Part shown: one piece after another, positions 1 to 5,427 of the stretch
Position numbering within the stretch: position 1 is the stretch's first letter
Layout of the letters: every line of letters begins with the position of its first letter
Source: Chitinophagales bacterium
GTDB lineage: Bacteria; Bacteroidota; Bacteroidia; Chitinophagales; UBA10324
NCBI GenBank assembly: GCA_013695775.1
Contig: JACCZV010000326.1
Coordinates: 1 to 6,751 of the forward strand
DNA length: 6,751 nt
Reading direction: 5' to 3'
Position numbers and translations under genes: made by a program
Notes under the pieces: model-generated
Seen by the model: the letters and a program-made list of their open reading frames with translations, nothing else
What the model was told of the DNA's origin: nothing
Database searches by the model: none

Positions 1-2
1 TT

Positions 3-2033
3 TCTCAGGATTCTCAGGAGATACCTATTCAAAAGCTAAGTTTCAAAAAGAGTTTGAAAATGGGTGATTACCTATATAGCATTGGCAGCTTTTATAATGC
101 GGCGCAGTACTACTTGTCTGTAAATGAAAAGCAGGCCGGCAATGCTTATGTGCTTTCTCAAATTGCAGACTGTGAATTCAAGTTGCGTGATTATGAGCAA
201 GCCGAAAAGTGGTACAAAGACCTTGTAGATGCCAATGATCCGTTATATCCGCTGGCTCCATATTATTATGGATTGTCTTTAAAGGCAAATGGTAAGTATG
301 CAGAGGCCAAAAGTGTCTTAAATACTTTTGAAAAATCTTATAAGGGAGTTAACGCCCAGACTATTAAAAAGTCTGCAAAGAATCAGGCCAAAGGATGCGA
401 TCTCGCGGTTCTAAAGCTGGAAAATCCGGACACTGTAAAAATAACTCATATAGGTGCGAATGTGAATGCGCCTTACACTGAGTTTGCTCCTGTTCCGATG
501 GGTGATAGCGCTCTTTTATTTTCTTCTCTCAAATCAGATACGATCATTATACTCGATGATATCAAAAAAAATAACGCCTACGCAAAGTTTTATCATGCGA
601 AGAAAAAAGGTGAAACTTTCGAAAAGGCTACCGTCTACACTGGGGCACCATTCAATTCCGATAACTCACATGCCGGTAACGGATGCTTTTCAGCAGATAA
701 AAAACGGTTCTACTTTACACGTTGCGATCAGGTTACTGATTCCATGAGGATGATTTGTAATCTTTTTGTAAGTGACTTCAAAGGTGGAAAATGGAATGAT
801 CCGCAGAAGCTTGATGATAAGATCAATTTCCCGGGGGCAACAAACACTCAGCCTTGCATGGGTATCTCAAAACAAGGTGATGTGCTCTATTGGGTCTCTG
901 ACCGCACCAATGGCGAGGGTGGACTGGATATCTGGTTTTCGTTGATTGATAAAACAGGGAAATATGGAAACGCACAGAATTGCGGCCGTAAGATTAACAC
1001 AGCAGGAAATGAGGGCACACCATTCTATGATCCTAAAACCGGAACCCTTTACTTTAGCTCTGAGGGTCAAATAGGAATGGGTGGGTATGACATTTTTAAG
1101 ACTCGCGGGAGCCAGAAAAAATGGGAAGCTGCTGCAAATCTCGGATATCCTGAAAATTCGAGCGTAGATGATATGTATTTCACCATGGACGATAATGGTT
1201 ATACCGGTTATCTAGTATCAAACCGGGTTGGTACCATATCAGTAAAGAGCAAAACCTGTTGCGATGATATTTGGCGTGTAGAATATCCTAAGAGAGTATT
1301 GTATGCCGTCAGAGGCAATGTTTATGATCAGGATACCCGGGAATTGGTTCCTGGTGCGAAGGTTCTTTTTCTCGATGATCAGCAAAAGCAAATTGGTCAG
1401 GCAGTTTCAAGTAAAGACACACTTTATTATTGGGGCACCAGACCTCAGAAAGTATATTCTCTCAAAGCAACTAAGGAGGGATATTTCACAGGCTCTGCTA
1501 CTTTCTCGGTTACACAGAAAGAAAACGATGATACTCTCCGGGTAGATTTGTTTATGAAAAAAATTCCTAATGAACCCATCCGCATCCGAAATATCTTCTA
1601 TGATTTCGATAAGGCCTCCCTTCGTTCTGAGTCCCATACTCCCCTAGATACCTTGTATGGGATACTTCAGGACAATCCGGCAATTATTATAGAGATTGGT
1701 GCCAATACCGATAGCAAAGGTAATGATGAGTATAATCTAAAGCTATCGCAGGCGAGAGCTCAAAGCGTTGTGGATTATCTCCTTCAAAAAGGAATACCGG
1801 CAGAACGGTTGCAGGCCAAGGGCTATGGCGAGACAAAACCGATAGCTCCTAACACCATGGCTAATGGGAAAGACAATCCTGAAGGGCGGCAGCTAAACCG
1901 CAGAACAGAGTTTAGAATTATCGGCGAAATTGCTGGTAAGGAGTTAATTTATGAGCAGGGAAATCCAGGCTTCGATCCCGATACCATTGAAGAAGAGGAG
2001 GAACAGTTGCCGGAAGAGGAGGAAAAGGAATAG
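3..2033 (+). CDS. PorE-like OmpA-family protein (TPR, PD40 propeller, CRD-like, OmpA_C), 5' partial
   Basis: The frame is open to the left window edge, so the start codon and any signal peptide lie upstream; the internal TTG at 54 and ATG at 60 fall at the first TPR helix and are unlikely starts. Of 676 visible residues, about 14-110 are TPR-like. About 147-420 hold four PD40/WD40-like blades, with phrases such as LYWVSDR, LYFSSEG and GYLVSNR. About 434-510 form a carboxypeptidase-regulatory-like beta domain, and 528-642 an OmpA_C domain. That domain keeps the peptidoglycan signature N-x2-LS-x2-RA-x2-V-x3-L from N578, plus the diaminopimelate-binding pair D570 and R585 at the usual 15-residue spacing. 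The usual His of the HTD motif is Asn568. The protein ends in a Glu-rich tail. This domain order matches Porphyromonas PorE, a type IX secretion component, but Bacteroidota carry many paralogues and no por/spr gene is visible nearby. Family and periplasmic peptidoglycan anchoring are well supported; a T9SS role is inference. Confidence 0.9.
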   Translation, partial: SQDSQEIPIQKLSFKKSLKMGDYLYSIGSFYNAAQYYLSVNEKQAGNAYVLSQIADCEFKLRDYEQAEKWYKDLVDANDPLYPLAPYYYGLSLKANGKYAEAKSVLNTFEKSYKGVNAQTIKKSAKNQAKGCDLAVLKLENPDTVKITHIGANVNAPYTEFAPVPMGDSALLFSSLKSDTIIILDDIKKNNAYAKFYHAKKKGETFEKATVYTGAPFNSDNSHAGNGCFSADKKRFYFTRCDQVTDSMRMICNLFVSDFKGGKWNDPQKLDDKINFPGATNTQPCMGISKQGDVLYWVSDRTNGEGGLDIWFSLIDKTGKYGNAQNCGRKINTAGNEGTPFYDPKTGTLYFSSEGQIGMGGYDIFKTRGSQKKWEAAANLGYPENSSVDDMYFTMDDNGYTGYLVSNRVGTISVKSKTCCDDIWRVEYPKRVLYAVRGNVYDQDTRELVPGAKVLFLDDQQKQIGQAVSSKDTLYYWGTRPQKVYSLKATKEGYFTGSATFSVTQKENDDTLRVDLFMKKIPNEPIRIRNIFYDFDKASLRSESHTPLDTLYGILQDNPAIIIEIGANTDSKGNDEYNLKLSQARAQSVVDYLLQKGIPAERLQAKGYGETKPIAPNTMANGKDNPEGRQLNRRTEFRIIGEIAGKELIYEQGNPGFDPDTIEEEEEQLPEEEEKE

Positions 2034-2049
2034 CTAGCTTATACAATTT

Positions 2050-2085
2050 AACTTCCCGGGCCAATTGTTCGGGAAGTTTTTTTTT
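2050..2085 (+). terminator. Rho-independent terminator of the OmpA-family gene
   Basis: A perfect 9-bp stem (AACTTCCCG at 2050-2058 with CGGGAAGTT at 2070-2078) encloses an 11-nt loop. It leads into nine consecutive T (2077-2085, the first two being part of the stem). It starts 17 nt after the stop codon at 2031-2033. On the minus strand the hairpin is not followed by a clear T-run, so it mainly serves the rightward gene. Confidence 0.9.
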
Positions 2086-2126
2086 GAAAGGCGGGGGAGA
2101 ATTATAAAGAGGCATATGAAGGAGCG

Positions 2127-2498
2127 CTATTTTTTTAAGGAAGATAAAAAAAGCATGAGCCATCCTGTTATTAAACATAGTCCGCCGACCGGCGTAAGCA
2201 TTCCCACCCAGGAAAGATTTTCAAAAGCAGAAAGACAATAGAGCGATCCAGAAAAGAGGATGATACCCGCAATGAACAAATTTCCTGACCAGTTTATTTG
2301 TTTATTTCTGATTTTGCCCCCTACTATGCCAGTGATCAATAATGCTAACGCATGGTAAAATTGATACTCTACCGCAGTATGAAATATTCGCAGATTTTGT
2401 TCTGACAACATATTTTTTAATGCGTGAGCACCAAAGGCACCCAAGGCAACGGCAATTCCACCAAAGATGCTGCCTGCAATCAAAAAACGCTTTTCCAT
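2127..2498 (-). CDS. DUF423 family small membrane protein
   Basis: This 123-residue inner-membrane protein belongs to the DUF423 (YgdD-like) family, whose function is not established. The N-terminus (EKRFLIAGSIFGGIAVALG, then AFGAHALK) is the family hallmark, and the second helix carries FHTAVEYQFYHALALL. Four hydrophobic segments lie at about residues 4-24, 41-60, 72-91 and 97-119, and the protein ends in a short basic SLKK tail. I chose the ATG at 2498 over a TTG at 2525 because family members begin just before the KRFL stretch. In addition, the -7-like motif TACATTTG overlaps the TTG, and the ATG has an A-rich context (TTTTAAAATG). The gene stands alone, converging on the OmpA-family gene and diverging from the adenosyltransferase gene. 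Length and topology are normal for the family. Confidence 0.88.
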   Translation of the reverse strand: MEKRFLIAGSIFGGIAVALGAFGAHALKNMLSEQNLRIFHTAVEYQFYHALALLITGIVGGKIRNKQINWSGNLFIAGIILFSGSLYCLSAFENLSWVGMLTPVGGLCLITGWLMLFLSSLKK

Positions 2499-2697
2499 TT
2501 TAAAATGATAAAAAGGTTGAATCAAATGTATTTTGAAGGACTGGATTATCTTGTGATAACAGCAATTTCATAAAATAGCATGAATTATAGCATAGAATTC
2601 AAAGATGAAACTGGCTTGAATTTTTGCTATGTTACTTTTTCTTATGAACAGACAGAACACATAATAGAGTAACAAATATATCATTTAAAATTAAAAT
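2499..2697. other. Divergent intergenic region
   Basis: This 199-bp A/T-rich region lies between two divergently transcribed genes and must hold both promoters. On the plus strand the nearest -7-like strings are TACTTTTT (2633-2640) and AATTTTTG (2619-2626). Each has one mismatch to TAnnTTTG and neither has a well-spaced TTG partner. I see no cobalamin riboswitch-like conserved box and no open frame with coding character. Confidence 0.6.
2523..2530 (-). promoter_or_regulatory. Candidate -7 element for the DUF423 gene
   Basis: The minus strand reads TACATTTG, an exact fit to the Bacteroidota -7 consensus TAnnTTTG, 24 nt before the ATG at 2498. No good TTTG -33 partner lies 17-21 nt further upstream, so the call rests on one element and on its position. 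Confidence 0.35.
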
Positions 2698-3246
2698 ATG
2701 AAAATCTACACAAGGAAAGGTGACTCTGGTACTACACAATTGATAGGAGGAGCGCGTGTGCCGAAGCATCATATCCGCATAAATGCCTACGGTAACGTAG
2801 ATGAATTAAACTCATGGATAGGATTTGTGCGTGATCAGGCATTAGCAGCGGGAACAAAAGAAATATTGGTAGAAATTCAGGATCGCCTTTTTACAATCGG
2901 ATCTCTGTTGGCAACAGATCCTGAACATTCTCGAATGCAATTGCCGGATTTGCATGAACATGATGTTGAGCTTTTGGAAAAGGAAATTGATAGACTGAAT
3001 GAGCCGTTGCCTGAGATGAGATCTTTTATTCTTCCGGGTGGCAATGCTGCGAATTCTATTTGTCATATCGCCCGATGTGTTTGCCGAAAAACAGAACGCC
3101 TGGTAACAGAATTACATGATCATAGCCCGGTAGATCCCATTATTATTAAGTATTTAAATCGCCTTTCAGACTACTTATTCATATTAGCTCGAAAAATTTC
3201 CTATGATACTTTAAGCGAAGAAGTACCGTGGAAGCCACGCCTATAG
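2698..3246 (+). CDS. pduO: PduO-type ATP:cob(I)alamin adenosyltransferase
   Basis: This cytosolic enzyme transfers the 5'-deoxyadenosyl group of ATP to cob(I)alamin, making adenosylcobalamin. The 182 residues are full length for the PduO/MMAB family. The ATP loop KGDSGTT is at 7-13, and AYGNVDELN at 30-38 includes Asp35. FILPGG at 110-115 is followed by the helix with Arg126 and Arg130, and YLNRLSDYLF at 152-161 includes Asn154. These fit the catalytic Asp35, Phe112, Arg128, Arg132 and Asn156 of Lactobacillus reuteri PduO, the last four with a constant two-residue offset. The ATG sits in an A/T-rich context (TTAAAATATG) typical of Bacteroidota. No other B12 gene or B12-dependent enzyme is visible, so the cofactor's user (methylmalonyl-CoA mutase is a common one) is unknown here. 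Some annotations use cobO or MMAB for this family; CobA-type enzymes are unrelated. Confidence 0.95.
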   Translation: MKIYTRKGDSGTTQLIGGARVPKHHIRINAYGNVDELNSWIGFVRDQALAAGTKEILVEIQDRLFTIGSLLATDPEHSRMQLPDLHEHDVELLEKEIDRLNEPLPEMRSFILPGGNAANSICHIARCVCRKTERLVTELHDHSPVDPIIIKYLNRLSDYLFILARKISYDTLSEEVPWKPRL

Positions 3247-3295
3247 CAAGTTTCAGGCTCTCCTGTAAATAAGTCCAAAGTAACTGGTATTAAAT

Positions 3296-3325
3296 TTTGC
3301 TTTGTGGATTATTCATCTATTTTTG
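3296..3325 (+). promoter_or_regulatory. Bacteroidota-type promoter of the DUF2795 gene
   Basis: A -33 TTTG at 3296-3299 and an exact -7 match TATTTTTG (consensus TAnnTTTG) at 3318-3325 are 18 nt apart, within the usual range. The ATG at 3354 follows 28 nt after the -7 element, predicting a short leader of about 20-25 nt. This is the only promoter in the window with both elements well spaced. It implies the small gene can be transcribed independently of the adenosyltransferase gene 107 nt upstream. Confidence 0.6.
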
Positions 3326-3353
3326 CGAAAAATTTGACCACCTTAAATAAAAT

Positions 3354-3575
3354 ATGTACTGGACGCTAGAATTGGCATCATACCTTGAAGATGCGCCATG
3401 GCCGGCTACGAAAGATGAGTTGATAGATTATGCAATTCGTTCAGGTGCTCCCATTGAAGTAATCGAAAATCTGCAGGAGCTGGAGGACGAAGGAGAGTTA
3501 TTTGAAGGCATAGATGATATATGGCCCGATTACCCCACACACGACGACTTCTTTTTTAATGAAGATGAATATTGA
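3354..3575 (+). CDS. DUF2795 family small acidic protein
   Basis: This 73-residue cytosolic protein has no signal peptide or membrane segment. The pattern LASYLEDAPWPATKDELIDY followed by AIRSGAP, IEVIENLQELEDEG and IWPDYP resembles the DUF2795 family, short helical proteins with a PA-x-K-x-EL core and a later GAP-x2-V/I-x2-L stretch. Its function is unknown. The second half is strongly acidic and ends in DDFFFNEDEY, so the predicted pI is low. The start ATG has an A-rich upstream context (AAATAAAAT) and its own promoter. No Cys or His cluster or catalytic motif is visible. A role through protein-protein contacts is plausible, but nothing in the sequence shows it. From memory, near-identical short proteins occur widely in Bacteroidota, which would point to strong constraint. 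Confidence 0.88.
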   Translation: MYWTLELASYLEDAPWPATKDELIDYAIRSGAPIEVIENLQELEDEGELFEGIDDIWPDYPTHDDFFFNEDEY

Positions 3576-3645
3576 CAGGCCATCAGTTATTTTAAATCGG
3601 CCAACGTCTGAGGATTTAATTAAGAATCACATATTCATTATATAT

Positions 3646-4548
3646 CTATCTTAATAAAGTATAATTCCTAAAGCTGAACGGCCTTAATCCTGTTGAATGT
3701 TCAACCATATTCATTATCCTGCGGCCAATGGGCATAGTCACCTTCAAAGGATCATATCTAAAATCCCAATTCCTTTCAGCAATTCTTCTTCGCATTACCT
3801 CAGGGTGAGTGCCGGTAAATAATTCGAGTGGGTAATCAGGGGAGTAATTAAATTCTTCAGTTTTCCCCAAGGTTTTATCAATCCACTGGTCATCATGCCA
3901 AAGCCGGTGGAAAATTCTTGCCCGCTCCAACTCATCCTTTGGTCCACGCACTTTTCCATAATGAAAAATGTGCGCCTTAGCTTTCTTCACCTTTAACCGT
4001 TCAGGCTTCATATTATTTGATTGGGAACCCGGATCATATTTTCTAAAACCCTGGGCGTCCTTGAAGGAGCGGATCATCTTGTTATTTTTTATCAGCCGAA
4101 CTTCGAAAGGGTACGTACCACGGGTTCTGGACTTTGCGATGTAATTATAATTCCCATAGAAATGGAAATAATTAAAAAGCAATCCATCAACCTTTTCATT
4201 CTTTAAATTCTTTTCTGCACTGTCAACAATAGTCTCTAAATCCTTTTCATGAACCACCTCATCGCCCTGTAGATAGAATCCCCAATCTCCGGTAATTGCC
4301 TCAAAGGCGAGGTCGGTCTGCTGTGCAAGAATCCCTCCCCCTATTCGAAGATTATCGTCCCATACTGTATCTATAATTTTTATTTTCTCTGGATGAATAC
4401 CCCGCACGTATTCACGGGTTTTATCCTCACTTTTACCTACGGCTACGACTATTTCATCGCAGATAGGCAGAATGGATTGTATGGATTCGACAAAGGGATA
4501 CTTCAAACTAATTCCATTACGAATGAATGTGAATCCACTGATTTTCAT
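3646..4548 (-). CDS. GT2 family (WaaE-like) glycosyltransferase
   Basis: This 300-residue cytosolic or membrane-associated GT-A enzyme has no transmembrane segment. The N-terminal strand ISGFTFIRNG (3-12) is typical of this subgroup. Then come PICDEIVVAVG-x-SEDKT (28-44), which marks the nucleotide-sugar binding region, DWGFYLQGDEVVHEKD (88-103) and a conserved RLIKNNK segment. Related enzymes usually read LQADE; here residues 94-97 are QGDE, with Asp96 and Glu97 taking the place of the metal-binding DxD. The C-terminal third is basic and aromatic, with HIFHYGKVRGPKDELERARI, a family feature. The donor and acceptor cannot be read from the sequence; a lipopolysaccharide or other surface glycan is the likely target by analogy with WaaE/KdtX. 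It is the last gene of the minus-strand queA-ispD-GT group, 116 nt after ispD, with a tandem repeat and a weak hairpin in that gap, so it may have its own control. Confidence 0.88.
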   Translation of the reverse strand: MKISGFTFIRNGISLKYPFVESIQSILPICDEIVVAVGKSEDKTREYVRGIHPEKIKIIDTVWDDNLRIGGGILAQQTDLAFEAITGDWGFYLQGDEVVHEKDLETIVDSAEKNLKNEKVDGLLFNYFHFYGNYNYIAKSRTRGTYPFEVRLIKNNKMIRSFKDAQGFRKYDPGSQSNNMKPERLKVKKAKAHIFHYGKVRGPKDELERARIFHRLWHDDQWIDKTLGKTEEFNYSPDYPLELFTGTHPEVMRRRIAERNWDFRYDPLKVTMPIGRRIMNMVEHSTGLRPFSFRNYTLLR

Positions 4549-4580
4549 TATTTATATTGTCCTTAATAAAAATTAAAGTT

Positions 4581-4620
4581 GAATCTATTGATGCACATAT
4601 GAATCATTCGATGCACTGAA
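4581..4620. repeat. 20-bp imperfect tandem repeat upstream of the glycosyltransferase
   Basis: Two adjacent 20-bp units begin with GAATCTATTGATGCAC (4581-4596) and GAATCATTCGATGCAC (4601-4616), identical at 13 of these 16 positions. On the coding strand of the glycosyltransferase the core reads GTGCATC...GATTC twice, one DNA turn pair apart, 33 nt before the start codon. Spacing near two helical turns would suit a regulator binding twice on one face, but that is inference; chance cannot be excluded. Confidence 0.45.
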
Positions 4621-4623
4621 TAT

Positions 4624-4644
4624 TTCCCTAAAAGAAACAGGGAA
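4624..4644 (-). other. Weak stem-loop after ispD
   Basis: A 6-bp perfect stem (TTCCCT at 4624-4629 with AGGGAA at 4639-4644) with a 9-nt loop lies 20 nt after the ispD stop codon. In the minus-strand transcript it is followed by ATATTC rather than a T-run, so it is not a classical intrinsic terminator. It could be a partial terminator or an mRNA 3'-end stabiliser between ispD and the glycosyltransferase gene. Confidence 0.3.
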
Positions 4645-4664
4645 GATATCGATCAGGCTAGGAA

Positions 4665-5336
4665 TTACTTATTAATTATTGTTTCCGCCAGCATCATATC
4701 ATATGGCGTGGTGATCTTGAAGTTGCCGGGTTCACCGTCTACCAAATGAATACGGTATCCCGCCGCTTCAACCACTGAGGCATCATCGGTAAATGCTTCC
4801 ATAAATGTTTGGCGATAGGCATTTTTCAGGATAGAAGCATAAAAACATTGAGGTGTCTGAACAGCCTTATATTTAACACGGTTCCGGTTACGTGATCCAT
4901 CTTTTAGTATTTCTCTGATAGAATCATTAAGTTCTACAACAGGAATAACAACTTTTTTTTCTATAACTTCTTCAAGGCATTTTGTAAGTAATTTTTCTGA
5001 TGTAAGTGGTCTGCAAGCATCTTGAACTGCAATGATGCCTTCATCTTTCACTAACTTAAGCCCATTCCTCACAGAATGAAATCGTGTGGCTCCTCCGCAT
5101 GTTGCCTGAATCTTATTCTTCTTTAGAAATTTTTTTTTAATCTTTTCCCATCTGATTAATTCACCTTCGGGCAACACTACAATAAAGTGAGCATCATTCC
5201 ATACGTTTTCAAATAGCTGAATCGTGTGAACGATTATTGGCAAGCCGGCAAGCATCAAAAACTGTTTAGGTACCTCTGATTGCATGCGGGTACCATGTCC
5301 GCCTGCGGCAATGATCACATACTTTTTGTCGCTCAA
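4665..5336 (-). CDS. ispD: 2-C-methyl-D-erythritol 4-phosphate cytidylyltransferase
   Basis: This cytosolic enzyme joins CTP and 2-C-methyl-D-erythritol 4-phosphate to give CDP-methylerythritol and pyrophosphate, the third step of the MEP isoprenoid pathway. The 223 residues are normal for the family. The glycine-rich CTP loop AAGGHGTRM-x3-VPKQF (10-26) holds Arg17 and Lys24, with the same spacing as Arg20 and Lys27 of E. coli IspD. GGATRFHSVRNGL (81-93), VQDACRP with Asp106, QTPQCF (160-165), TDDASVVE (183-190) and NFKITTP with Lys207 (205-211) are all present. VQDACRP differs from the common VHDAARP. The frame has a stop (5355-5357) seven codons before the TTG at 5336 and no ATG, GTG or other TTG between, so TTG is the probable start. 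The GTG at 5318 would leave almost nothing before the CTP loop. The gene lies 91 nt downstream of queA on the same strand and is probably cotranscribed with it. Confidence 0.95.
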   Translation of the reverse strand: MSDKKYVIIAAGGHGTRMQSEVPKQFLMLAGLPIIVHTIQLFENVWNDAHFIVVLPEGELIRWEKIKKKFLKKNKIQATCGGATRFHSVRNGLKLVKDEGIIAVQDACRPLTSEKLLTKCLEEVIEKKVVIPVVELNDSIREILKDGSRNRNRVKYKAVQTPQCFYASILKNAYRQTFMEAFTDDASVVEAAGYRIHLVDGEPGNFKITTPYDMMLAETIINK

Positions 5337-5358
5337 AGTGATGGCTGTATTGATTTAA

Positions 5359-5407
5359 AGAAGGATGTTTAAAGATCGCAAATTATTTGCAACCAATTCA
5401 TCCTTTT
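5359..5407 (-). repeat. Nested inverted repeat between queA and ispD
   Basis: The outer arms AAGGATG (5361-5367) and CATCCTT (5399-5405) pair perfectly and extend to nine pairs if one G-U is allowed. Inside lies a near-perfect palindrome GCAAAT-T-ATTTGC (5378-5390). In the minus-strand RNA this could form a branched or stacked hairpin whose 3' arm is followed by CTTTAAATC, ending about 23 nt before the ispD start. It could equally be a protein-binding palindrome in DNA. There is no strong T-run, so I do not call it a terminator. Confidence 0.45.
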
Positions 5408-5427
5408 ATTGATAAAAATCTCTGAAA

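Noticed and set aside
867..1070. Minus-strand open frame opposite the OmpA-family gene
   Set aside because: It overlaps a well-supported domain on the other strand and its translation has no recognisable family or start context. The frames at 1407-1637 (-), 466-747 (+) and 1303-1545 (+) are rejected for the same reason.
1918..2178. Minus-strand open frame spanning the terminator
   Set aside because: It runs through the intrinsic terminator, overlaps the end of the OmpA-family gene and the DUF423 coding region, and has low-complexity Pro/Lys content from the poly-A tract.
2523..2525. TTG at 2525 as start of the DUF423 protein
   Set aside because: It would add nine residues not typical of the family and lies within the candidate -7 element; the ATG at 2498 fits both family and context.
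2530..2697. Cobalamin riboswitch upstream of the adenosyltransferase
   Set aside because: I could not see the conserved B12-box-like core or a matching GC-rich helical scaffold; the region is A/T-rich and short.
2842..3066. Minus-strand open frame inside the adenosyltransferase gene
   Set aside because: It lies wholly within a well-supported enzyme gene and shows no coding character of its own.
3254..3265. Terminator after the adenosyltransferase gene
   Set aside because: Only a 4-bp CAGG/CCTG stem with no T-run is visible, too weak to call.
3592..3619. Bidirectional terminator in the convergent gap after the DUF2795 gene
   Set aside because: TTAAATC and GATTTAA can pair, but the stem has only one G-C pair, the loop is 14 nt and no T-run follows on either strand.
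4021..4206. Plus-strand open frame opposite the glycosyltransferase
   Set aside because: It is fully antisense to a supported gene and has no recognisable features.
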